Assembly (NCBI GenBank): GCA_030623665.1 | Contig: JAUXLO010000049.1 | Location: forward strand, 1 to 9,837 | Direction: 5' to 3' | DNA from: Planctomycetota bacterium | GTDB taxonomy: Bacteria > Planctomycetota > Brocadiia > Brocadiales > Bathyanammoxibiaceae | Length of the DNA: 9,837 nucleotides | Shown here: positions 1 to 6,500 of the stretch, in pieces | Position numbering within the stretch: position 1 is the first letter of the stretch | How the letters are laid out: each line of letters starts with the position of its first letter | Position numbers and translations under genes: made by a program | Notes under the pieces: model-generated | What the model was told of the DNA's origin: nothing | The model's database searches: none | What the model saw: the letters and a program-made list of their open reading frames with translations, nothing else

Positions 1-516
1 CCCATCACCGCGCCCGGGCAGGTGTGTTTCGTCCTTTGTGTACCCTTCGGAATGGCATCTCACGCAGTTGCTGTTTACTACCGGTATACTGTCCTCCGCA
101 ATCTCTATAATCCTGCCGTCGGCAAACGTCCCCTTTATGTGTTCAATGGTATCATGCGTACCATCACTGAGCTTTGCATGGAGGAAGCCGCCCAGCCCGG
201 CCCCCACGTGGCATTCATGACAGTTATGCACGTGTTCGTTGTGATGTTTCGATTCCATGAAGGAGGTATAATGTATATCCATCTCATGGCATAGCTTACC
301 GCAAAACTGGACGGTCTCGGAGTAGTGGTACATCTGCAGATTGAAAAGGCCGAAGGCCAGCAGGAAAACACCAAGGCCAATTACTGTTGTCTTTTTATTC
401 TGTTTTACCCACTCTATGGCCTTTGTTATGGCCTCCGTTCTCCAACATCCACACGTATCTTCTCCTGCCCTCTCCTTTTCGGGTCTATCTTCCTTTGGCA
501 TGTCCTCTTCTGCCAT
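1..516 (-). CDS. NapC/NirT-like membrane-anchored multiheme cytochrome c, 3' end outside window
   Basis: This is the N-terminal 172 residues of an open frame that continues past the left edge. A charged cytoplasmic stretch (residues 1-41, with a Cys pair in TCGCW at 21-25) precedes one hydrophobic helix at about 43-61, which acts as a signal anchor. Heme-binding motifs follow: CGKLCH at 72-77 (CX3CH, followed by EM), CHECH at 99-103 and CVRCH at 151-155; a fourth probably lies outside the window. The stretch CHVGAGLGGFLHAKLSDG is the NapC/NirT family signature. Proteins of this family take electrons from membrane quinol and pass them to periplasmic reductases, or run in reverse. A CX3CH first site is, as I recall, also found in some NapC/NirT relatives, so it need not be an error. 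The ATG at 516 has a strong Shine-Dalgarno tract (AGAGGAGGGG) about 5 bases upstream and a promoter at 570-599. The family is clear; the electron partner is unknown, although two HAO-like proteins lie nearby. Confidence 0.88.
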   Translation of the reverse strand, partial: MAEEDMPKEDRPEKERAGEDTCGCWRTEAITKAIEWVKQNKKTTVIGLGVFLLAFGLFNLQMYHYSETVQFCGKLCHEMDIHYTSFMESKHHNEHVHNCHECHVGAGLGGFLHAKLSDGTHDTIEHIKGTFADGRIIEIAEDSIPVVNSNCVRCHSEGYTKDETHLPGRGDG

Positions 517-569
517 GAAACCCCTCCTCTTTATTCAGCTAGGTTCAGGTTAAGCTCTGAGAGGTAGAG

Positions 570-599
570 ATTTTACCACAACGACACGGCTGGTTTCAA
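570..599 (-). promoter_or_regulatory. Sigma-70-like promoter of the NapC/NirT-like gene
   Basis: Read on the minus strand, TTGAAA (599-594) and TAAAAT (575-570) are separated by 18 bases; each box matches five of six consensus positions. Transcription would start near 563, giving a leader of about 47 bases that contains the Shine-Dalgarno tract of the gene starting at 516. Assigned by eye only. Confidence 0.5.
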
Positions 600-613
600 G
601 TGTTTTTAGCGTG

Positions 614-642
614 TTGATTTTCGGTGACATTATGGTAATAAT
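614..642 (+). promoter_or_regulatory. Possible promoter of the zinc-ribbon/TPR/SUMF1 gene
   Basis: TTGATT (614-619) and AATAAT (637-642) are separated by 17 bases, matching the sigma-70 consensus at four and five of six positions. The predicted start near 649 leaves a leader of about 60 bases before the ATG at 709. It lies back to back with the promoter at 570-599, so the 192-base gap between the divergent genes would hold both promoters. Weak evidence. Confidence 0.35.
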
Positions 643-708
643 AGATGTTTAGGCCGGTTATCATGGTCTCACTATATAGTTCTGTTCAAGTTGTTGGAGG
701 TCAAAGGG

Positions 709-2127
709 ATGAGGTTTTTTTTGTGTGTGCTATTTGTCGTAACCATATGCATGTCAACGTCTTTAACACGGTCTGGGACCGAAATGCTGAAGACGCAAAG
801 GTGTCCAGCCTGCGGCCAGATATATCTGAAGGATGAGAAATTCTGCGGAAAAGACGGCTCGGAACTGGAGGCCGTGGAAGCGGAACTTATCTGCCCCAAA
901 TGCGGACGGAAGGGCCAGCCCGGCGAGACATTCTGCCGCAATGACGGTGTTAAACTGGAATCTAACTTGGCCGGGGAATCAGAAATCATACCGGAGGAGA
1001 TCGGCCAGGAACAACTTAAGGAACTGGCCAATGAGCAATTAGAGAAGGCGGACCAACTGAGAGAAGATGCGTTGTTTGAGGAGTCGCTTGCTGAATATCT
1101 AAAGGCATTGGAGTTGGATCCCTCAAACCCGTCTCTGCACTACAAGCTTGGCGGGGTGTACTGGCAGCTGGGGGACAAAAAGACCGCCCTTAAGCATCTG
1201 GACAAATCTCTCACCCTGATACCCTACGAGAATACCGAGGCAAGGGAACGGATAGAACGCTACGTGGACGCACTGGAGAAGGCGGAGATTGGCCTAAAGC
1301 CCTGGGAGAAGGAGAAGAGGCTCCAGGACAAGGAAGCGCGTAGAAGCGAAATAATGACGAAGGCCTTGGAGGAAAACAAGGCTAAATGGGAGGAAATGGT
1401 TATCATACCGGCAGGTACCTTTTTTATGGGAAGTAAATACAGGGAGGAAATGAGCCAGAATGCGCGGTTAGAGGAGACCCCCCAAAAAGAGGTTTACCTG
1501 GACGCCTTTTACATAGACAAGCATGAGATAACCAACGCACAGTACTGGGAGTTTCTGGAGTACGTTCGTAAGACGGGGGACCATAGCAAGTGTTACCCGG
1601 ATGAACCCAGGAATAAAGACCATACACCCGAGAAGTGGTATGAAGATAGATACTTCGACCACCCTGATTTTCCCGTAATAAGGGTGGACTGGTATGACGC
1701 CTATGCCTACGCTGCATGGGCCGGAAAGCGGCTCCCCACTGAGGCGGAATGGGAAAAGGCGGCAAGGGGCACCGACGGCAGGCGGTTTCCCTGGGGTGAC
1801 GTCTTCAGTGCCTCAAGGGTCAACTGGGGGGCAACGGGACCTCTAACGGTCGGCAGCTACGAGCAGGGCAAGAGTGTCTTCGGATGTTACGACATGGCAG
1901 GCGGCGCGATCGAGTGGTGTAGCGACTGGTTTGACCGTTATTATTATAAAAGAGGCCCAACATCCAACCCCAAGGGGCCGGAAAAGCCTACCGGAGTGAG
2001 GTCCATGCGGGGGGGCTCTCTATTCGCTAATTCTGCGTATCAACTCAGATGCACAAAGAGGTCTTACGGCAGACCGGATGAAAGGAACAAGGCCGTTGGC
2101 TTTCGCACGCTTGCAGAGGCCGAGTAA
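709..2127 (+). CDS. Exported zinc-ribbon + TPR + SUMF1 (formylglycine-generating enzyme-like) protein
   Basis: A 472-residue protein. I chose ATG 709 because GGAGG sits 8 bases upstream (696-700); an in-frame TTG at 691 overlaps that site. Residues 1-18 are hydrophobic (signal peptide or anchor). Two zinc-ribbon-like units follow: Cys32, Cys35, Cys46 and Cys62, Cys65, Cys76, each ending in FCxxDG, so Asp takes the place of a fourth Cys. Residues about 107-172 form two TPR-like repeats, then a charged linker rich in Glu, Lys and Arg. From about 230 to the end is a SUMF1/FGE-sulfatase domain, opening with MVIIPAGTFFMGS and containing RLPTEAEWEKAARG, FPWGD, GGAIEWCSDW, MRGGS and a final GFR. In true formylglycine-generating enzymes two cysteines act in the motif before the last conserved Arg-Ser; here only the second is present (LRCTKRS) and the first is Ala. 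A sulfatase-maturing role is therefore doubtful. The gene converges on the TPR gene with 43 bases between stops and no visible hairpin. The domains are clear; the function is not. Confidence 0.85.
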   Translation: MRFFLCVLFVVTICMSTSLTRSGTEMLKTQRCPACGQIYLKDEKFCGKDGSELEAVEAELICPKCGRKGQPGETFCRNDGVKLESNLAGESEIIPEEIGQEQLKELANEQLEKADQLREDALFEESLAEYLKALELDPSNPSLHYKLGGVYWQLGDKKTALKHLDKSLTLIPYENTEARERIERYVDALEKAEIGLKPWEKEKRLQDKEARRSEIMTKALEENKAKWEEMVIIPAGTFFMGSKYREEMSQNARLEETPQKEVYLDAFYIDKHEITNAQYWEFLEYVRKTGDHSKCYPDEPRNKDHTPEKWYEDRYFDHPDFPVIRVDWYDAYAYAAWAGKRLPTEAEWEKAARGTDGRRFPWGDVFSASRVNWGATGPLTVGSYEQGKSVFGCYDMAGGAIEWCSDWFDRYYYKRGPTSNPKGPEKPTGVRSMRGGSLFANSAYQLRCTKRSYGRPDERNKAVGFRTLAEAE

Positions 2128-2170
2128 AGAACATCATACAGTGAGATGCGCCGTCCCTGATCCACTCTTC

Positions 2171-4324
2171 TTATCTTACGTAGGCGCTTGGGTCTGGCAG
2201 TAGCTCCCGTTCCTCAATGACCTTACGCGCAGTCCCCGTGGCGTCTCTTTGTGTCGCCTTGGCCTTATCGTACTGCACACGGTAGCCCTCCGCCTCTGCC
2301 CTCATGCCCCACTCCTCGTATATCTTGTAGACGTTGTAGTAGGCATCGGCATACGTCCTGCTTAGTAGTATGGTCGCTTTATATTCCTTCATGGCTTCCT
2401 CCAGCTCACCCTTCATGTAGAGGATGGTAGCCAGATTGAAATGGGCATGGACGTGCTCCGGGTCGTGCTCCAGCGCCTTTCTGGTCCTCTCAAGGGCCTC
2501 GTCTAACTCTCCCCTTTTACCATAGATTACCCCGACAAGGTAGTGGGCCTCTGCCAGGTCTGGATCAACCTCCAGGGCCTTGTTAAATTGCAGCAGGGCC
2601 TCGTCAAACATGTCCTGCGTATAGTAGAGAAGGCCAAGATTTACCCGGCCCTGAGCATAGTCAGGATTGATCCCCAGGGCTCTCTCGTATTCCGCTATCG
2701 CCTCCTCATACCTCTCCTGATCCTGATACGCAAGGGCGAGGTTAAAATAGGCCTTATCGTACTGTGGCTTAAGCTCAATGCACCTCTCATAGTAGGGTAT
2801 TGCCCTCTCCGGAAGCTGCAAGTCCTGGTTCATCACACCTAGGTTATAGTATGCACTCGGGTTATAAGGGTCCAGTTCCAGTACCCTCTCATACTCCTCT
2901 TTTGCGGCCTCAATGTTGTTCATACGGTGGAAGTACATACCAAGCCCCAGATGTGTCTTGGGGTCGTCAGGGTCGCGTTCTACGGCATTTGTCCATATAG
3001 TATACTCGTCCTCAGGGGCGCCAATTCTATCGTATGTATTGGCGAGCTCCTTGTGGGCATCTGTGTATTTTGGGTTTATGGATACGACCTGCTTGAATTC
3101 CGCAGCAGCCTCTTCCAGAAGATCTTTCTCCTGATATGCCAGACCCAGACGGTAATGGGCATCGGCATAATAACGACTTAATGAAACCGCCTTTGTGTAA
3201 AACGCGATAGCCTCGTCCAATCTCCCCTTTTCAGCCAGCGCTATGCCGAGGTAGACCTGGGCCTCTGCGTCATTGGGGTTGGAATTAACTGCCTCACTCA
3301 TGGCAGCAATGAACTCGTCCGGCTGTAAGGGTTTTATATCTACCGCCTTCTTAAACTCTGCAAGAACCTCTCCAAATGCCCTGTTCCGGCTATACGCCAT
3401 TCCCAGCGCGGTGTGCGCCTCGGGGTGTTCAGGGACAACTTCTATCGTACCCTTATATTCCCCGATTGCCTCATCAATGAGACCTTTCTCAAAGTAGCTA
3501 CGGCCAAGGTAATAATGGGCATCTGCATGTCGCGGTTTTATTGAAAGAATCTTTTTATACTCCTCTACGGCCTCGTCTTTTCGGCCCTTTTTGGCCAGCG
3601 ATTTCCCAAGCCACAGGTGCGCCTCCACGTCATCGGGAATTGCATTCAGTACAATCCTGAACTCGCCCATGCCTTCATCTACCATACCCTTATCAGCGTA
3701 CGCAAAACCCAGCGTCCGGTGAGGCTCTATCAACTCAGGTTTCAGTCTCAGTGATTCCTTACAGTTCTTTATTGCTTCATCTAGATCACCACTCTTGTAA
3801 TGGCCGAGGCCCATTGCAACATACGCCTCGGCATACTGAGGGTCCTTCTTAACGGCCCTCCTGCACTGCTCGATGGCATCCTCATGCCTCCCCTGCATAT
3901 TAAGTATAACTGCCAGCCAATAATAGGCCTCTACCATCGTTGGATTGTTCCTGATTACCTGATGATACTCATATTCGGCCTTCTCCATATCGCCCAGTCT
4001 AAAATATGCCTCTGCACAATTCATGTGCACCTCGGAGTAGCCCGGATAGAACTTCAGCGCCTGCTTATACTCTTCCACTGCCTCTTCGTACTGACCCCTG
4101 GCCGCATAGCTTCGACCCAGTTCCAGAAAGCCCTCCGGGTCAAACGGATTCTTTTTGAGCCACTCTTTGTACTCATTTATGGCCTTATCATACTGGCCCT
4201 TTTTATAGTAATCCCTTGCAACGTCTTTGTGGAGGGCAGAACCTCCGCCTGCCGCCGCACTCAGGCCGGCGAATATCTGACATATAAGGAGCAGACCCAG
4301 GGTTATCGAAAGCGTTGTTCTCAT
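2171..4324 (-). CDS. Exported tetratricopeptide-repeat protein, about 19 TPRs
   Basis: A 717-residue protein. Residues 1-25 are a signal peptide (MRTTLSITLGLLLICQ, then a run ending GLSAAA). From about residue 35 almost everything is 34-residue TPR units, about 18 complete plus a degenerate last one, with the usual A/G-Y and P-x-x-A/E-A-H/Y pattern. The ninth unit carries an insertion of about 18 residues. There is no catalytic domain, heme motif or second membrane segment. The last 30 or so residues (from KATQRDA) are charged and non-repetitive. I chose ATG 4324: starts further upstream (the frame is open to 4435) would place coding sequence across the terminator at 4348-4393. GGAG lies 12 bases upstream, a weak site; GTG 4327, one codon earlier, is also possible. 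Such proteins are protein-interaction scaffolds. Lying directly downstream of HAO-1 on the same strand, it could help assemble or localise multiheme proteins, but that is inference. Confidence 0.88.
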   Translation of the reverse strand: MRTTLSITLGLLLICQIFAGLSAAAGGGSALHKDVARDYYKKGQYDKAINEYKEWLKKNPFDPEGFLELGRSYAARGQYEEAVEEYKQALKFYPGYSEVHMNCAEAYFRLGDMEKAEYEYHQVIRNNPTMVEAYYWLAVILNMQGRHEDAIEQCRRAVKKDPQYAEAYVAMGLGHYKSGDLDEAIKNCKESLRLKPELIEPHRTLGFAYADKGMVDEGMGEFRIVLNAIPDDVEAHLWLGKSLAKKGRKDEAVEEYKKILSIKPRHADAHYYLGRSYFEKGLIDEAIGEYKGTIEVVPEHPEAHTALGMAYSRNRAFGEVLAEFKKAVDIKPLQPDEFIAAMSEAVNSNPNDAEAQVYLGIALAEKGRLDEAIAFYTKAVSLSRYYADAHYRLGLAYQEKDLLEEAAAEFKQVVSINPKYTDAHKELANTYDRIGAPEDEYTIWTNAVERDPDDPKTHLGLGMYFHRMNNIEAAKEEYERVLELDPYNPSAYYNLGVMNQDLQLPERAIPYYERCIELKPQYDKAYFNLALAYQDQERYEEAIAEYERALGINPDYAQGRVNLGLLYYTQDMFDEALLQFNKALEVDPDLAEAHYLVGVIYGKRGELDEALERTRKALEHDPEHVHAHFNLATILYMKGELEEAMKEYKATILLSRTYADAYYNVYKIYEEWGMRAEAEGYRVQYDKAKATQRDATGTARKVIEERELLPDPSAYVR

Positions 4325-4347
4325 CACAATATAAAACTCCATTCTAT

Positions 4348-4393
4348 AAAAAAAGAGCTGCACAGAGGCAAAAACCTTATCTGTGCAGCTCTT
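4348..4393 (-). terminator. Intrinsic terminator after HAO-1
   Basis: On the minus strand the arms AAGAGCTGCACAGA (4393-4380) and TCTGTGCAGCTCTT (4366-4353) form a perfect 14-bp stem around a 13-base loop; GG/CC pairs inside the loop could lengthen it. The stem runs into seven consecutive T (4354-4348, the last two stem bases included). It lies 71 bases past the HAO-1 stop and ends only 23 bases before the TPR start codon. The plus strand has no T tract, so it works in one direction. Confidence 0.9.
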
Positions 4394-4411
4394 GATTAAC
4401 CAACAAAACAC

Positions 4412-4430
4412 TTCATTTAAACCAAATGAA
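4412..4430. repeat. Interrupted palindrome TTCATTT-N5-AAATGAA
   Basis: Two perfect 7-base inverted arms separated by AAACC, in the spacer between HAO-1 and the terminator. It is the size of a dimeric-regulator half-site pair, but no known operator is recognised and it may be chance in AT-rich sequence. Confidence 0.3.
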
Positions 4431-4431
4431 T

Positions 4432-4465
4432 ACACCTGACATCATAACGGCACGTCTACAGGTGT
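4432..4465. repeat. Inverted repeat ACACCTG / CAGGTGT at the end of HAO-1
   Basis: Perfect 7-base arms at 4432-4438 and 4459-4465 with a 20-base loop; the right arm touches the HAO-1 stop codon (4465-4467). It could fold in the HAO-1 mRNA just upstream of the terminator. Function unknown, possibly chance. Confidence 0.3.
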
Positions 4466-6186
4466 TACTCGTGCCCGTGTTCGTGCTCTTCATGATGAAC
4501 CGAGTGCTTACCGGCCTTCATACCGAGCGCCTTAAGCGTCCTCTCGATGTACTCCACCTCTGCTGCCGGTGCGTGATGCGTGTCCAGCCAGCCCGGATCG
4601 GGGCAGAGGTCGAAGATGGTCTTGCCAGGATACTCTCTGACAATCTTCCAGCCGCTGAGCTGGTCAAGCCATTCACCGTGTTTCCAGAAGTCTTCTGGAA
4701 CCCAGGTGATTCCGACCTTCTTCTCAAGGGCGGCAAGCCTCCTGGCCCTGGATGCCTGGGTCTTGACGTCCACCAGCCAGCGGTCCATACCAAAGGAGCC
4801 GTCGCAGTATGTGGCGTCGTTCCAGCTACCGTGGGCCATACCCTTGAAGATATAGGTCTGCCAGTAACCAACACTCTCGAAGCACAGACGCTCTACGTTG
4901 GAGCAGTTGGACATCCTGAACTCACCAGACTGACCCGTGTCGCCACCAAACTCATTACCGTGGTAAGCACCTATCTTAAGACTCCATACGTGCTGACCAG
5001 CCCAGTCTGGTGCCAGATCCTTGGGCATGGGGTCGAGTACACCGTCCCTGTAGAGATCCTCTGCAACCTTGAAGGTCTCACGATACTTAAGGGCGGCATC
5101 CTTCACAGCCTCATCCATGCACTGAAGGATCTCCCGGCCAAATCTGGGTGAGTGACAATCGTCACAGACTGATACCCATGTATCCCTCTTTTCCTTCCAG
5201 AGGGGAGCACCACGGTCGCACATAGACATACCCATACTTGTGTAGACCGTGGACAGTTTCTGCACGTTGTGGTGACCGCCACGCATGTGACAGTATGCGC
5301 ACGTTGGTCCCGTGTAAGTTGCTTCTGAGAGCTTCTGTTCCCAGTCAAAGAGCTTCGGGTCCCATTTGCCGGTCTGATATACTACGCCGTGAATGGATAT
5401 ATCATAGGCCTCCCAGTCACGGTGGTCTTTACCCCAGTGGCAGGCCTTACACTGTTCAGACTTTCTGGCTGTCCTGGGGTCGAAGCGGTGCCTCGCGTGG
5501 CAAGTAGAGCACCTCTCCTCAGCACTGGTATGGCAAAGCACACAACCAGCGGTATCTCCAGGCGGCCTCTCGATAGACCATGCACACTCCACCTGGGCAA
5601 AGCTCGAACAGGACCCGTGAGAACCGATACCGCCCTCACTCTGCTGGGTATACTGTGTGGAGTGACAATCCTCTGTGCCGCAGGTCTTTGAGCTGGGCAT
5701 ATGCAGCTTCTGGTGGTCAGAGTTGTGACAGGTAGGACAGCCTACCGGTGCAGGCTCCACTGTAGCGTGCCTGCTCATCTTCCAATCCCTTGCGATTCCA
5801 GGGGTCAAGACCTCATGACAGCCCACACACTGCTCGTTACGGAATACACCCTTTATAGGGTTCGGTGGGCGAAGGTCATCCCTGTTGTACATACCATCAG
5901 GAATATAATAACGATAGGCGGGTAACGTCCTATAGAACTTGCTGTACTTACCAGGCCATGGCGGTCCGCCCTTCGGTGCACCCATGTATTTGGCGGCAAG
6001 ACCGGAGAAAAATATCTTACCAGAATTATCCGGTTCTCCCGGCATACCATAGACCTCATGGGGTACCCAGTGGGTAATAATCTCTACAGCGTATACGTCG
6101 TTATCAAACCCACGGTTGAAGGAACTAAAGAAGCACAGGCCTGTAACTATACTCAGGATTAGCAGTGCCTTCAACGTCTTAGGCAT
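4465..6186 (-). CDS. Octaheme HAO-like multiheme cytochrome c (HAO-1)
   Basis: A 573-residue protein with a signal peptide (MPKTLKALLILSIVTG, cleavage roughly at residue 33) and eight heme sites: CVGCH 120-124, CPTCH 150-154, CGTEDCH 169-175 (CX4CH), CVLCH 215-219, CSTCH 226-230, CKACH 246-250, CAYCH 296-300 and CDDCH 341-345. The number and spacing match the hydroxylamine oxidoreductase family, including the Asp-His pair after heme 6 (GKDHRDW, 254-255) thought to lie at the active-site heme 4. A helical C-terminal half follows, with Tyr460 (in NDATY) at roughly the distance expected for the tyrosine that cross-links heme P460 in oxidative HAOs; only an alignment can confirm it. There is no C-terminal membrane helix; instead the tail (KHSVHHEEHEHGHE) is rich in His and Glu. 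Eight non-heme cysteines are present in the mature chain. Likely substrates are hydroxylamine, NO, hydrazine or nitrite; which one, and the direction, cannot be told. ATG 6186 is preferred because GGAGGAGGA sits 9 bases upstream and it gives a compact signal peptide; in-frame ATG 6225 and TTG 6255 also have ribosome-binding-like sites. Confidence 0.92.
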   Translation of the reverse strand: MPKTLKALLILSIVTGLCFFSSFNRGFDNDVYAVEIITHWVPHEVYGMPGEPDNSGKIFFSGLAAKYMGAPKGGPPWPGKYSKFYRTLPAYRYYIPDGMYNRDDLRPPNPIKGVFRNEQCVGCHEVLTPGIARDWKMSRHATVEPAPVGCPTCHNSDHQKLHMPSSKTCGTEDCHSTQYTQQSEGGIGSHGSCSSFAQVECAWSIERPPGDTAGCVLCHTSAEERCSTCHARHRFDPRTARKSEQCKACHWGKDHRDWEAYDISIHGVVYQTGKWDPKLFDWEQKLSEATYTGPTCAYCHMRGGHHNVQKLSTVYTSMGMSMCDRGAPLWKEKRDTWVSVCDDCHSPRFGREILQCMDEAVKDAALKYRETFKVAEDLYRDGVLDPMPKDLAPDWAGQHVWSLKIGAYHGNEFGGDTGQSGEFRMSNCSNVERLCFESVGYWQTYIFKGMAHGSWNDATYCDGSFGMDRWLVDVKTQASRARRLAALEKKVGITWVPEDFWKHGEWLDQLSGWKIVREYPGKTIFDLCPDPGWLDTHHAPAAEVEYIERTLKALGMKAGKHSVHHEEHEHGHE

Positions 6187-6195
6187 GTTAAAAAG

Positions 6196-6274
6196 TCCTC
6201 CTCCTTTTTTAGATCTAACACTCATAGACCCTTTAACTCCTCCTCCTTTCCCCAATAGCTTTACACCTCCTTTC
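6196..6274 (-). promoter_or_regulatory. Three stacked Shine-Dalgarno-like tracts before HAO-1
   Basis: On the minus strand GAAAGGAGGTG (6274-6264), GAAAGGAGGAGGA (6250-6238) and AAAAAAGGAGGAGGA (6210-6196) precede in-frame start codons TTG 6255, ATG 6225 and ATG 6186 by 10, 12 and 9 bases. All three starts share one frame with no stop between them, so the signal peptide could carry N-terminal extensions of 13 or 23 residues. The last site best fits a normal signal peptide. Confidence 0.6.
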
Positions 6275-6333
6275 TATCATACTGCTATGCTATAAATGTC
6301 TGTATTGTTATGTCTCGATTGATAAGAGGATAC

Positions 6334-6361
6334 AGTATAGAGATGTCCTAATAAATGTCAA
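6334..6361 (-). promoter_or_regulatory. Near-consensus sigma-70 promoter of HAO-1
   Basis: On the minus strand TTGACA (6361-6356, perfect consensus) is followed after 16 bases by TATACT (6339-6334, five of six). Transcription would start near 6327, giving a leader of about 140 bases before ATG 6186. A 14-bp palindrome lies about 45 bases upstream of the -35 box. This is the strongest promoter-like sequence in the window. Confidence 0.65.
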
Positions 6362-6405
6362 TAAAAAAACCACTTTTTACTCTAAAGAATGCCCCAAATC
6401 CGGTC

Positions 6406-6419
6406 TGATGCCGGCATCA
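6406..6419. promoter_or_regulatory. 14-bp perfect palindrome TGATGCCGGCATCA, candidate operator
   Basis: The palindrome is centred about 53 bases upstream of the HAO-1 -35 box, a place suited to an activator site. It is framed by a wider inverted pair, CCGGTC at 6400-6405 and GACCGG at 6442-6447. No known binding motif is recognised. A 14-bp perfect palindrome is unlikely by chance in a short AT-rich gap. Confidence 0.4.
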
Positions 6420-6500
6420 AATACACATTCCGGGAAGATTCGACCGGCCAGACAAAAGGCCGTATAATGGTGTTGGAAGCGTAAGATACCGTCTCCATAT

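Noticed and set aside
22..294. 90-codon plus-strand frame at the left edge
   Set aside because: It is the complement of the NapC/NirT-like gene, which has heme motifs, a ribosome-binding site and a promoter.
672..1031. 119-codon minus-strand frame opposite the start of the SUMF1 gene
   Set aside because: It is antisense to the zinc-ribbon coding region and shows no domain of its own.
2128..2170. Shared terminator between the convergent SUMF1 and TPR genes
   Set aside because: The 43-base gap contains no inverted repeat or T tract that would support one.
2171..4324. Regular repetition at the DNA level, as in a repeat array or CRISPR
   Set aside because: The period is about 102 bases and the copies differ in base sequence; it is explained by 34-residue TPR units in the protein.
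3800..4399. 199-codon plus-strand frame opposite the 5' part of the TPR gene
   Set aside because: The opposite strand encodes regular 34-residue TPR units; this frame is a by-product of that repetitive coding sequence and also spans the terminator hairpin.
4426..5151. 241-codon plus-strand frame opposite the 3' half of HAO-1
   Set aside because: It is antisense to a region with clear heme motifs and HAO homology, has no ribosome-binding site or recognisable family, and crosses the terminator-side spacer.
6382..6498. 38-codon minus-strand frame upstream of the HAO-1 promoter
   Set aside because: No Shine-Dalgarno sequence, no recognisable protein family, and it overlaps the palindrome, so it is treated as non-coding.
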